Below, in pieces: positions 1 through 6,222 of a stretch of 8,843 nt of DNA. The stretch comes from Nitrososphaeraceae archaeon (lineage in GTDB: Archaea; Thermoproteota; Nitrososphaeria; Nitrososphaerales; Nitrososphaeraceae): the NCBI GenBank assembly GCA_030038695.1, contig JASHSN010000498.1:1-8843 (forward strand). The letters run 5' to 3'. The position numbers were made by a program, and so were the translations under genes. How positions within the stretch are numbered: position 1 is the stretch's first letter; every line of letters starts with the position of its first letter. The notes below the pieces were generated by a model. That model worked only from the letters and a program-made list of their open reading frames with translations. It made no database searches and was not told where the DNA came from.

Positions 1-214
1 TATCTACCAGTCTTACATAACCGTATGAACATGCCTTTGATTTTTGCAGCGGTAGGGTAGCTTTGCTAGTAGTTCTCTAAGATAGACGGATATTGGTCGA
101 AGGTATATTATATTGTCTGAATAACTGTCTTCCATCTAAAAACGACGCAATATGTCTAAAACTCAACATATATCGACTAATTTTCGGATAGGCTCTAAGA
201 GTTTCGTATCATCT
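1..214. other. Left-edge region with no recognisable gene
   Basis: I see no gene I can name here. On the minus strand a short frame could start with ATG at 169-167 and stop at 79-77, giving 30 residues. The same frame is open for about 11 further codons upstream of that ATG and reads like protein (it contains RHIASFLDGRQLFRQYNIPS). It has no recognised motif, so it may be a remnant or chance. The stretch lies just downstream of the minus-strand acetyltransferase and is AT-rich. No clear terminator hairpin is visible. Confidence 0.4.
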
Positions 215-715
215 CTAGCCTAATTCTAGAGCCATCAGGTATGCATCTTCTCCATCCCTATAATATGCTCTAAGTCGTGATTTTATTTGAAATCCTAATT
301 TCTTTTCATACATTCGAACGGCTGTTTCATTGCTAACCCTAACTTCTAGGTAAATCTCGTCAGTCTTCCTACTAATAACACCGTTGATACCTTCGAGCAT
401 CAAAGCTTTACCCAGGCCTTGATTCCGGTGTTCCTGCAAAACTGCAACAGAAACCACATGACCCTTCTTTACGAAACCCAATCTTCTGAAGTTCGAGAAA
501 CCAAATTCAATCTTGCACATGATATATCCAATTACTCGGTCATTGAGTTCAGCCACAATAAAGGATTCAGGTAATTCTCTCAAGATGGATTCAAAAAAGT
601 AATCAGAATAATGTTCAGGAAGAGTGAGCATATTGATGTCTACCACCCTCTGCAGATCGTTTTCGTCGCAGCGACGAATAATGTAAGGGCCTACTCTTCG
701 GAGAGCTGTTTGCAA
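215..715 (-). CDS. rimI: RimI/Ard1-type N-alpha-acetyltransferase (GNAT family)
   Basis: Cytosolic GNAT enzyme expected to move acetyl from acetyl-CoA to the N-terminal amino group of proteins. Counting from the upstream ATG at 733: the LTLPEHYSDYFF segment (residues 36-47) matches the Ard1/Naa10 LPENY substrate-side motif. GHVVSVAVLQEHRNQGLGKA (91-110) carries acetyl-CoA motif A (R-x-x-G-x-G at 103-108). EIYLEVRVSN (127-136) and YYRDGEDAYLMA (157-168) are typical of archaeal Ard1, and from memory resemble Sulfolobus solfataricus Ard1 closely. Length (166-172 aa) is normal. Start: an ATG exists at 733, but the best TATA-like box (TTAAATAATT, plus positions 738-747) is only about 9 nt from it. 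It is about 27 nt from the in-frame TTG at 715-713, which suits a leaderless message, so I chose TTG. The gene diverges from aroA', with no obvious functional link. Confidence 0.88.
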   Translation of the reverse strand: MQTALRRVGPYIIRRCDENDLQRVVDINMLTLPEHYSDYFFESILRELPESFIVAELNDRVIGYIMCKIEFGFSNFRRLGFVKKGHVVSVAVLQEHRNQGLGKALMLEGINGVISRKTDEIYLEVRVSNETAVRMYEKKLGFQIKSRLRAYYRDGEDAYLMALELG

Positions 716-736
716 TTGTAAGGATAAACACATTCC

Positions 737-747
737 AAATTATTTAA
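737..747 (-). promoter_or_regulatory. TATA-like box for the acetyltransferase gene
   Basis: Read on the minus strand this is TTAAATAATTT. Its centre lies about 27 nt upstream of the TTG at 715, the spacing expected between an archaeal TATA box and the start site of a leaderless transcript. If it is used, the ATG at 733 would not be in the message. A weaker alternative, CATATTC near 761-767, could serve the ATG instead. Confidence 0.45.
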
Positions 748-767
748 CCTTATCAGCCCCAGAATAT

Positions 768-783
768 GGCAAATTTTATTGCC
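768..783. promoter_or_regulatory. Dyad GGCAA-N6-TTGCC between divergent genes
   Basis: A perfect 5-bp inverted repeat with a six-base A/T spacer lies between the divergent TATA-like boxes of the acetyltransferase gene and aroA'. Its shape and place fit an operator bound by a dimeric regulator. A dyad this short can arise by chance and no second copy was seen elsewhere in the window, so the call is tentative. Confidence 0.25.
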
Positions 784-822
784 GATCCCAAAAAAACTAA
801 CAGAGTTCGATAAGCTCGGAGC

Positions 823-829
823 AATATTA
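823..829 (+). promoter_or_regulatory. TATA-like box upstream of aroA'
   Basis: AATATTA is centred about 31 nt upstream of the ATG at 857. That predicts a start site a few bases before the ATG and a leader of only a few nucleotides. No other box in the region is better placed. Only position and A/T content support it. Confidence 0.35.
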
Positions 830-856
830 GACAATCATTTTTAAGTAAGGCAGGAA

Positions 857-1666
857 ATGGTTTCACTACATATGGTCTGCGGCAAGGAGATCCGAATAAG
901 GAGACTCTTGAAGAAAAGCAAGATGCTTTGTATTCCGATGGATCATGGGATAAGCAACGGCCCTATCAATGGCCTGGAGGATATCCACGGTATGATTTAT
1001 CAATGCGAGAATGCTGGACTAACCTGTGTTCTGGTAAACAAAGGCATCATAAAGACGATGCCGTCTCCTATAAATATCGGCCTGATATGTCACTTGTCAG
1101 GAAGCACGGTATTAGGGTCATTCCCAAACAAGAAAGTTTTGATAGGCAGTGTCGAAGAAGCATCGAAGTTGGGTGCCGATGCAGTATCTGTTCATATAAA
1201 CATCGGTGGGAAAGAAGAACCTGAAATGTTGCACGATTTAGGTATCATTTCGGATAAATGCGATGAGTGGAATATGCCACTTGTGGCAATGATGTATCCA
1301 AGAGGGGAAAATATCAACAATCCTCACGATCCGCAAATTGTTGCTCACGCAGCAAGAATTGGGGCAGAAGCTGGCGCCGATTTGGTTAAAACTCTTTATA
1401 CAGGAGATGTCAATTCCTTTAGACACGTTATAAAAAGTTGTCCGGTCCCTATTGTGATAGCAGGTGGGCCGAAGGCGAATACTGATCAAGAGGTTTTTGA
1501 AATGTGTGCTGGTGCAATGGAGGCGGGAGCGAGTGGAGTTACGTTTGGTAGAAATATATTTCAACACCCTAATCCGCCCGCAATGGTTAGCTCGTTATAT
1601 AAAATCATTATAGGAGGGAAAGGGCCTAAGGAGGCCATCTTGCATCTTGACAGAAACAAAGGCTAA
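857..1666 (+). CDS. aroA': 2-amino-3,7-dideoxy-D-threo-hept-6-ulosonate (ADH) synthase
   Basis: Class I aldolase-fold enzyme that opens the archaeal shikimate route. It joins L-aspartate semialdehyde to a 6-deoxy-5-ketofructose-type sugar phosphate to give ADH, replacing DAHP synthase. The 269-residue protein has the family's usual length. Visible landmarks are the MDHG segment (D29), MMYPRGEN (Y147), the Schiff-base lysine in GADLVKTLYTG (K178), the phosphate-binding IAGGPK (201-206) and GVTFGRNIFQHPNP (227-240). The 31-residue gap between Y147 and K178 equals that between Tyr153 and Lys184 of the Methanocaldococcus enzyme MJ0400. A fructose-bisphosphate aldolase role is unlikely because aroB' follows directly. 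The ATG at 857 is the first in frame; another ATG at 872 (codon 6) is possible. The last 20 nt overlap aroB', implying coupled translation. Confidence 0.93.
   Translation: MVSLHMVCGKEIRIRRLLKKSKMLCIPMDHGISNGPINGLEDIHGMIYQCENAGLTCVLVNKGIIKTMPSPINIGLICHLSGSTVLGSFPNKKVLIGSVEEASKLGADAVSVHINIGGKEEPEMLHDLGIISDKCDEWNMPLVAMMYPRGENINNPHDPQIVAHAARIGAEAGADLVKTLYTGDVNSFRHVIKSCPVPIVIAGGPKANTDQEVFEMCAGAMEAGASGVTFGRNIFQHPNPPAMVSSLYKIIIGGKGPKEAILHLDRNKG
1627..1634 (+). promoter_or_regulatory. Strong Shine-Dalgarno site for aroB'
   Basis: TAAGGAGG lies inside the end of aroA', 12 nt before the TTG at 1647. It complements the archaeal 16S 3' end well and supports TTG as the true start of aroB', because no other in-frame start follows for more than 50 codons. 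The spacing is slightly long. Confidence 0.55.
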
Positions 1667-2708
1667 AGACATTATTGTCAATCCAGCTGTAGCTAAATCC
1701 AAGTTAGGAGGTTTTCTGTCTGAGCTGAAGGATGTTCGAATTCTCAATATTGATCCAAAATTGGCTCCTGGGGCAGGATTCAAAACAATATTTGAATCTA
1801 AGGATGCAGATATGATTATTTGCAAAACAATAGATGAATTAAAGGACACAAAATCGACTGGCAAGGCTGTGGGCTTCTCAAAAAGAATATTGAGCAATGA
1901 TGACCTTGAAGAAGTGGTATCGGCATCAACATTAGGTGCAGAATTTGTTATAGTTGATGCTACGAACTGGAAGATCATTCCATTAGAAAATATAATCTCC
2001 AAACTGCATACATCTGGGACCAAGGTATACACCACCGCTAGCAATGCCTCTGAAGTAAGAACAATGTTTGAAATTTTGGAACTAGGAGTTGATGGGGTTA
2101 TACTTTCTACAGATAATCCGAAGGAAGTCGAAGAATCACGACGGTACCTTGATAATCCTACATTCACTATCAGACCTGTCAGAGTGTTAGAGGTGAGAGA
2201 AGTTGGCAGCGGTGAAAGAGCTTGTGTCGATACTACGTCTATGCTAACGACAGGAGAAGGCATGCTCGTTGGAAGCAGATCTAACTTTATGTTCTTAATA
2301 AACAACGAATCAGAGGGATCTGCGTTCACATCTCCGAGACCATTCAGAGTGAATGCAGGTGCAATTTACTGCTACACGATGACACCAGGTGGGAAGACAA
2401 AATACCTCTCAGAAATGGAATCTGGCACAGAGGTCCTCATCGTGAATAAGGAAGGGACGAGTCGACGCGTAACGGTGGGAAGATCAAAGATAGAGACTCG
2501 GCCATTGAAATTGGTTAGAGGAGAGATCAATGGAGAAGTTGGAACTGTGATATTACAGAATGCAGAAACAATAACATTTGTGACTGGCGATTCTAGACTC
2601 ATACCTGTCACAGAGTTAAAGATCGGCGATGAAATCCTAGGCTGTACAAACCCCCAAACTGGTCGCCATTTTGGGATAGAAGTAGACGAACATATCATCG
2701 AGAAATGA
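1647..2708 (+). CDS. aroB': 3-dehydroquinate synthase II
   Basis: NAD-dependent enzyme that oxidatively deaminates ADH and cyclises it to 3-dehydroquinate, the partner step to AroA'. It is unrelated in sequence to bacterial AroB. The 353 residues match the archaeal family length. Family signatures appear in order: DATNWKIIPLENII (104-117), GSGERACVDT (187-196) followed by GEGMLVGS (203-210), RPFRVNAGAI (231-240), TPGGKTKYLSE (246-256), VGRSKIETRPLKLV (277-290) and a C-terminal HFGIEVDEHIIEK. It starts with TTG, backed by a good Shine-Dalgarno site, and overlaps aroA' by 20 nt, so both enzymes are probably made together. After its stop the pathway operon breaks off and a long gene-poor stretch begins. 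No frameshift or missing motif was seen. Confidence 0.94.
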   Translation: MTETKAKDIIVNPAVAKSKLGGFLSELKDVRILNIDPKLAPGAGFKTIFESKDADMIICKTIDELKDTKSTGKAVGFSKRILSNDDLEEVVSASTLGAEFVIVDATNWKIIPLENIISKLHTSGTKVYTTASNASEVRTMFEILELGVDGVILSTDNPKEVEESRRYLDNPTFTIRPVRVLEVREVGSGERACVDTTSMLTTGEGMLVGSRSNFMFLINNESEGSAFTSPRPFRVNAGAIYCYTMTPGGKTKYLSEMESGTEVLIVNKEGTSRRVTVGRSKIETRPLKLVRGEINGEVGTVILQNAETITFVTGDSRLIPVTELKIGDEILGCTNPQTGRHFGIEVDEHIIEK

Positions 2709-3193
2709 ATACGAAAATAATGCTCAAGAAATTATTCATTACTAGATGAAATCTGATGGCATATTTTTTACATCTCTTATCTGTATTCCTGTTTTTAGGA
2801 ATGCTTTAAGTCAATCAACTTTATTACCTACTATAAGTGCCACAAGTATTACTGGATACGCTTGTCATTTCATACCACGACATAGACAAAACGAACAGAC
2901 CTAATACTAATCTCAATTGCATCTTTTACTCATTAACATCCAGCCAACGGTCCTCCTATTATAACGTCCAGACATTCTTACACGCATCACATCACATTCT
3001 ATGACGGTTACTTCGAATATGCCATGGCTTGAGGGGTCTTTAATTTTTCATTATAATTTTCTAGCCCTGTCAACAACACTATTAGATTTTGTATATATCA
3101 ATGCCCTGCCCAAAAAAATCAATTGGGTTTCTTCCTGTCACATCACATTTTAAAATCAAAGAACCATCTAATTCAGATTCATGGTAATCCTCT
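2709..3193. other. Gene-poor AT-rich stretch after aroB'
   Basis: No gene can be supported in these 485 bases apart from the tail of the decayed minus-strand frame (3082-3300). A 32-residue minus-strand frame (2922 down to 2824, beginning MQLRLVLGLFVLSMSW) has a charged-then-hydrophobic start like a signal peptide but may be chance. CACATCACATT occurs twice, at 2988-2998 and 3139-3149. A CCCAA...TTGGG inverted repeat lies near 3110-3128. This is the left part of the region separating aroB' from aroD. Confidence 0.5.
2764..2802 (+). terminator. Possible terminator of the aroA'-aroB' unit
   Basis: A run of six T (2764-2769) begins 55 nt after the aroB' stop. It is followed by an ATTCCT-gttttt-AGGAAT hairpin (2785-2802) with a T-rich loop. 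Archaeal RNA polymerase can stop at T-runs, so this is a reasonable end for the message, judged on composition alone. Confidence 0.35.
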
Positions 3194-3300
3194 ATGAATG
3201 CCTCTGTCGAATGCCTCCCTAGGACGATACAAAGTTCTACGCTAAAGGCTTCGAAAAGACATATCAGAATCAGTCGCCAGAATACTTGCTCGAACCCGAT
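3082..3300 (-). pseudogene. Protein-like minus-strand frame lacking a start codon
   Basis: This frame runs 72 codons from just after a stop at 3303-3301 to a TAA at 3084-3082. Its second half reads like real protein, for example ESELDGSLILKCDVTGRNPI followed by DFFGQGIDIYKI. There is no ATG or GTG in frame and the only TTG is at codon 48, so an intact gene is not possible unless the start lies beyond a frameshift. A neighbouring frame on the same strand also reads plausibly just upstream (RTLYRPREAFDRGIHRGL), which would fit a frameshifted remnant. I do not recognise the family. It overlaps the plus-strand Alba-like frame on the opposite strand, so at most one of the two is likely to derive from a real gene at any given position. 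Confidence 0.28.
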
Positions 3301-3403
3301 TTACTTGGTTTTCGCGGTGGGTGGGTGCCTGGAGGTAGCTAAAGAATCATTAACGATCTCATTAGTTTATAAAGTGTTCCAGGAAGGAACGCAGTTTGAA
3401 TAA
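3194..3403 (+). pseudogene. Small frame with Alba-like core, probably truncated
   Basis: The frame encodes 69 residues from ATG at 3194. The second half (HIRISRQN, then IYLVFAVGGCLEVAKESLTI) has the spacing of the Alba fold's first strand, first helix and second strand (compare the IGKKP..NYVLA pattern with the following E-x-V/I-x-I strand of archaeal Alba proteins). The next element of Alba, the conserved G-R-A-I-S-K-A-V helix, is not recognisable (LVYKVFQEGTQFE), and the chain ends well short of the usual 90 or so residues. If the similarity is real, this is a broken nucleic-acid-binding protein gene. If not, it is a chance frame. It overlaps another protein-like frame on the minus strand. 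No well-placed TATA box was identified. Confidence 0.25.
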
Positions 3404-3473
3404 AAAAAACTCCATATATTATTTAACTAACGATGAGTAGAAAATAGTTTTTCTTTATTGGAAAGTCGATTAA

Positions 3474-3479
3474 TTTAAA
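3474..3479 (+). promoter_or_regulatory. TATA-like box upstream of the methyltransferase
   Basis: TTTAAA, within ATTAATTTAAAG, lies 40 nt before the ATG at 3517. It predicts a start site near 3502 and a leader of about 15 nt. A second A/T-rich stretch (3505-3513) is too close to the ATG to act as a TATA box for it. Confidence 0.3.
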
Positions 3480-3516
3480 GCATTCGGAATATGGATGTAT
3501 CAACATTATATTATCG

Positions 3517-4395
3517 ATGCAGGTACAACAAAACCCCGTCGATGTGATAATTGCTGGCAATTGTAAGGAAATATTGAAGAAAATTTCATCGGAATCAGTA
3601 CAATTAACGATAACCTCACCTCCATATAGAAATGCTATTGATTATGAGATGCATGTTTCCGGAAACGGTGGGTATTACCGTGGTAGGACCAGGATTGAAA
3701 CTAACGATTATGTTCAACAGATGGTGGACATCTTTAACGATAAGGTGTACAGAGTAACCACAAACGGGGGTTACTGTTGTATTGTGATAGCCAATGAAGT
3801 AACCAACGGGACGATTTTACCATTACCACATATGGTTTTATCGCAACTTGTTAAACCATCTGGTCAATGGAATCTCCATGAGGAGATTATTTGGCATAAA
3901 GTCACAGGAGGTACTAACAGATACGGCTCTTTTGTAATTAATCCTTATCCAAAATATTACCGAGCTAATATTATGCACGAGTTTATTCTAGTATTAAGGA
4001 AAGGTGATGTGAAGTCAGGAAGAACACAACGCGATGAGACACTTCCAGCGACTCATGAGGAATGGACAAAGGAGATTGCAAATTCAATTTGGCATATTGC
4101 GCCTGTACCTCCTGGATACATAGCGCATCCATGTCCATTTCCTGAGGAAATCCCATACAGACTTATGAAGCTATACTCTTATGAGGGAGATACAATTCTC
4201 GATCCTTTCAATGGCAGTGGTCAAACCACAAAAGTGGCAGCGCATTTCAACCGTCGGTACATCGGAATCGAAATACTTAATGAATACATAGAATTAGCGG
4301 AGGCAAGACTTGCTGAAGAACAACTGCACATAAGATCTGAAGCGCTGATTGCGAACTGGAAAAAAATTCCTTCCCATTGCACGAATGATTTATAG
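3517..4395 (+). CDS. DNA amino-methyltransferase, beta class (N4-cytosine or N6-adenine)
   Basis: This enzyme is expected to transfer methyl from S-adenosylmethionine to an exocyclic amino group in a specific DNA site. Catalytic motif IV, TSPPY, is at residues 33-37. The SAM-binding motif I, DPFNGSGQT, is near the C-terminus (229-237), followed by the GIEILNEY acidic strand (250-257). The order IV before I marks the beta class. S-P-P-Y is common among N4-cytosine enzymes, but the target base cannot be settled from sequence. The IWHIAP motif (191-196) and the HPCPFPEEIPYRLM helix (204-217) are typical of the family. At 292 residues it appears full length, and no separate target-recognition insert stands out. 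No restriction endonuclease is visible on either side, so it looks like an orphan modification enzyme. It sits between aroB' and aroD and is followed 29 nt later by a zinc-finger mini-protein. Confidence 0.9.
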   Translation: MQVQQNPVDVIIAGNCKEILKKISSESVQLTITSPPYRNAIDYEMHVSGNGGYYRGRTRIETNDYVQQMVDIFNDKVYRVTTNGGYCCIVIANEVTNGTILPLPHMVLSQLVKPSGQWNLHEEIIWHKVTGGTNRYGSFVINPYPKYYRANIMHEFILVLRKGDVKSGRTQRDETLPATHEEWTKEIANSIWHIAPVPPGYIAHPCPFPEEIPYRLMKLYSYEGDTILDPFNGSGQTTKVAAHFNRRYIGIEILNEYIELAEARLAEEQLHIRSEALIANWKKIPSHCTNDL

Positions 4396-4403
4396 CGTGT
4401 TCG

Positions 4404-4416
4404 TACTATAATAGTA
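4404..4416. repeat. 13-bp palindrome TACTAT-A-ATAGTA
   Basis: A perfect 6-bp inverted repeat with a single central base lies between the methyltransferase stop (4395) and the zinc-finger start (4425). It could be a protein-binding site, a weak hairpin, or TATA-like promoter sequence. As a TATA box it would be too close to the TTG start at 4425 (about 15 nt). Confidence 0.3.
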
Positions 4417-4424
4417 TAAGAGTA

Positions 4425-4574
4425 TTGGCAGGATATAGCTCATCGAAGGTAAAATCTCCAAAATCAAATCGCTGCAGCCGTTGCGGACGAGTGTTTGACA
4501 GCGTGGAAGCTTTGAGTGCCCATGAACGAATGGAACATGACAAATTAAGTCATCCGCCAGCCGGAGTAGGATAA
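4425..4574 (+). CDS. Small single-finger C2H2 zinc-finger protein (49 aa)
   Basis: The protein has one canonical classical finger: C17-x2-C20-x3-F24-x5-L30-x2-H33-x4-H38. The hydrophobic core residues F24 and L30 are exactly where the fold needs them. The N-terminal tail (SSSKVKSPKSNR) is basic and serine-rich, and the short tail after H38 ends HPPAGVG. The finger should bind one zinc and may contact DNA, RNA or a partner protein. One finger alone rarely gives strong DNA specificity. The reading frame opens at 4389 and the only usual start before the finger is TTG at 4425, so the start is chosen by elimination. There is no clear Shine-Dalgarno site. It begins 29 nt after the methyltransferase stop on the same strand and may be co-transcribed with it. 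Single-finger mini-proteins of this kind occur in ammonia-oxidising archaea, to my knowledge. No function is assigned. Confidence 0.75.
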   Translation: MAGYSSSKVKSPKSNRCSRCGRVFDSVEALSAHERMEHDKLSHPPAGVG

Positions 4575-4645
4575 TAACCGCTCGCTAGGTAAAACTAGAA
4601 CAAATGTTTCACCAAAGTAATGAAGATTAAAAATATACGTACCTA

Positions 4646-4652
4646 TTTTATA
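4646..4652 (+). promoter_or_regulatory. TATA-like box for the aroD-aroE-aroK-aroA block
   Basis: TTTTATA is centred at 4649, exactly 26 nt before an ATG at 4675 and 37 nt before the aroD TTG. That places the predicted transcript start at the ATG of a four-codon frame overlapping the aroD start. A second A/T stretch at 4626-4637 is a weaker candidate. A promoter of its own for this block is expected, since the methyltransferase region cuts it off from aroB'. Confidence 0.45.
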
Positions 4653-4674
4653 CACAGTGACTAGTCGATAGAAG

Positions 4675-4689
4675 ATGATTGATCATTGA
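4675..4689 (+). other. Four-codon minicistron (M-I-D-H-stop) overlapping the aroD start
   Basis: ATG ATT GAT CAT TGA begins 26 nt after the centre of the TATA-like box. Its stop codon shares two bases with the TTG start of aroD (4686-4688). A ribosome that loads on a leaderless message at this ATG would finish exactly at the aroD start, which has no good Shine-Dalgarno site. Translation by this route is inference; the arrangement itself is read directly from sequence. Confidence 0.3.
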
Positions 4690-5393
4690 CTAAGGTTTGT
4701 GTTTCGGTAACGTCATCAGCCACTGAGGACCTCAGGAACCAAATCATGCGAGCCTTTTCCTATGGAGCAGACTTCGTCGAGATCCGATTCGATTATTTGA
4801 TGCTTGCAGATATGCAAGAATCATTAAAGATTGTGGAGAGCATACGAAAGCGGGCAGTGTTCACACTAAGGTCAGTTCAGCAAAATGGCAAATTTATCGG
4901 AAAAAACGAAGATAGAATTTTTTGGTTAAAGCAACTGGCTCTATCTCAGCCAATGATGCTTGATATTGAACTCCATACCTTGCGCGATAATGACGAGTTG
5001 GTAGACTTTTTCGCAGAACAAAAAACTCGCATGTTAGTTTCATGGCATGATTTTGAAAAAACGCCAACTCGTAACGAACTTACAGATCTTTTAGGAGAAA
5101 TGAGGATATACAGCAATTATGTAAAGCTCGTTACCACTGCCCGAAATGTTGAGGACTGTATCCGGGTTCTCGATCTGTATAAGGACGTAACCGAACTCAA
5201 TTTAATTTCCTTCGCCATGGGGGAACAAGGAATTTTATCGCGCATTCTATGTACAACTTATGGAAATGCTCCTTTTACTTATGCTGCTTTGGAAGAACCA
5301 TTTGTCTCAGGTCAACTCACGATCCAGCAAATGAGAAAGTTATATGATATGATTGCTCTTAGTTCAGGCAAAATCAATGCAAGGCCCCTTTAA
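4686..5393 (+). CDS. aroD: Type I 3-dehydroquinate dehydratase
   Basis: The enzyme removes water from 3-dehydroquinate to give 3-dehydroshikimate through a Schiff-base lysine. Family landmarks in the 235-residue chain are the substrate-binding VEIRFDYL (31-38), FTLRSVQQNGKF (59-70), LDIEL (92-96), the catalytic histidine in VSWHDFEKTP (H121), the Schiff-base lysine in YVKLVTTA (K147), MGEQGILSR (178-186) and PFTYAALEEPFVSGQL (196-211). The length fits archaeal type I enzymes, which are shorter than type II/AroE fusions. It starts with TTG, and the N-terminal strand TKVCVSV aligns with the family right after it, so no upstream start is needed. The last 17 nt overlap aroE. Its own TATA-like box and a minicistron precede it. 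Confidence 0.93.
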   Translation: MTKVCVSVTSSATEDLRNQIMRAFSYGADFVEIRFDYLMLADMQESLKIVESIRKRAVFTLRSVQQNGKFIGKNEDRIFWLKQLALSQPMMLDIELHTLRDNDELVDFFAEQKTRMLVSWHDFEKTPTRNELTDLLGEMRIYSNYVKLVTTARNVEDCIRVLDLYKDVTELNLISFAMGEQGILSRILCTTYGNAPFTYAALEEPFVSGQLTIQQMRKLYDMIALSSGKINARPL

Positions 5394-6222
5394 AACGTAT
5401 TGTATTATTGGTGACCCTATTGATCATTCGTTGTCACCAGCAATGCACAACGCAGCATTCAACTACATTGGCCTAAACTCTACTTATATCGCATTTCGTG
5501 TTCCTAAAGGGGAGCTTGGGGTTTCCCTTGATTCTCTTCGTGCTACCAAAATATCTGGCTTCAACGTCACAATACCACATAAGGTTGATATCATACCATA
5601 TATTGACGAACTAGATCCGTCTGCAAAGGTAGCTAGGGCGGTTAACACTGTTCACCAAATTGGAGGAAGCTTCAAGGGTTATAACACAGATGTCCAAGGA
5701 TTCATCGAACCACTGCGCAAACGTCATATAAGCATGGACGGAATGAAAATTCTTCTCATCGGATCGGGGGGAGCAGCACGGGCAATAGTCGCTGCACTTT
5801 CCAATGAAATAGGTATTTCCCAAATTATAGTTGCCAATAGGACAAAGAAAAATGCAGATGAACTCATATCAATGGCATCTGATCTTGGGTTAAGAGCTGA
5901 CTTTACAAGTCTGGAGAATATAGGAGAACATGCGCTGAAGTCAGGTTTAATAATCAATTCTACCCCTAGCTGGTTGAATGATAGACAAAGTATTCTGAAC
6001 TATGACCACATAAGTAAGGACAGTATTGTTTACGATATTGTGTACAGACCAGTGGTAACAAATTTAATTGAACAGGCTAAAAATGCAAAAGCTACGGTCA
6101 TTTATGGATATGAGATGCTCTTGGCTCAGGGAGCTAAAGCATTCGAGATCTGGACAGGAATAAACGCGCCCGTAGAGGCAATGAAAAGAGCTCTTCTTGG
6201 TCATTTCGGTGAACCCTCATGA
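5377..6222 (+). CDS. aroE: Shikimate dehydrogenase (NADP-dependent)
   Basis: Reduces 3-dehydroshikimate to shikimate. Numbered from the ATG at 5377 (281 aa): the substrate-binding SLSPAMHNAAF is at 18-28, GFNVTIPHK carries catalytic lysine K69, N90 lies in the AVNTV segment, and GYNTDVQGF contains catalytic D105. The Rossmann glycine loop GSGGAARA is at 129-136, and NRTKK (154-158) is the usual NADP phosphate-binding loop. YDIVYRP and the YEMLLAQGAKAFEIWTG helix near the C-terminus close the active site. A TTG at 5353 would add eight residues, but family members begin close to the KTYCIIGDP strand, so I preferred the ATG. It overlaps aroD by 17 nt and aroK by 4 nt (ATGA), which points to coupled translation. 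Confidence 0.93.
   Translation: MQGPFKTYCIIGDPIDHSLSPAMHNAAFNYIGLNSTYIAFRVPKGELGVSLDSLRATKISGFNVTIPHKVDIIPYIDELDPSAKVARAVNTVHQIGGSFKGYNTDVQGFIEPLRKRHISMDGMKILLIGSGGAARAIVAALSNEIGISQIIVANRTKKNADELISMASDLGLRADFTSLENIGEHALKSGLIINSTPSWLNDRQSILNYDHISKDSIVYDIVYRPVVTNLIEQAKNAKATVIYGYEMLLAQGAKAFEIWTGINAPVEAMKRALLGHFGEPS

Noticed and set aside
181..195. GAGCCTATCCGAAAA on the minus strand, reminiscent of an IS5-family terminal repeat
   Set aside because: Only one short copy is present, with no matching inverted end and no transposase remnant that I can recognise.
1904..1913. ATGATGA resembling a box C of C/D guide RNAs
   Set aside because: It lies within the aroB' coding sequence and no paired box D with suitable spacing was seen.
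1238..2329. Long minus-strand open frames opposite aroA' and aroB'
   Set aside because: They lie antisense to genes with clear family motifs, have serine- and threonine-rich composition typical of antisense reading, and show no motif of their own.
2988..3149. Direct repeat CACATCACATT (two copies 151 nt apart)
   Set aside because: Two short, simple-composition copies are not enough for a CRISPR, a target-site duplication or an attachment site; the copies do not flank the methyltransferase genes.
3288..3300. GGTTCGAG on the minus strand, like a tRNA T-loop
   Set aside because: The flanking bases do not form a T-stem and no acceptor or anticodon arm can be built around it.
3491..3497. ATG codons just upstream of the methyltransferase start
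   Set aside because: Both (3491 and 3495) are out of frame with the methyltransferase, so they do not extend it.
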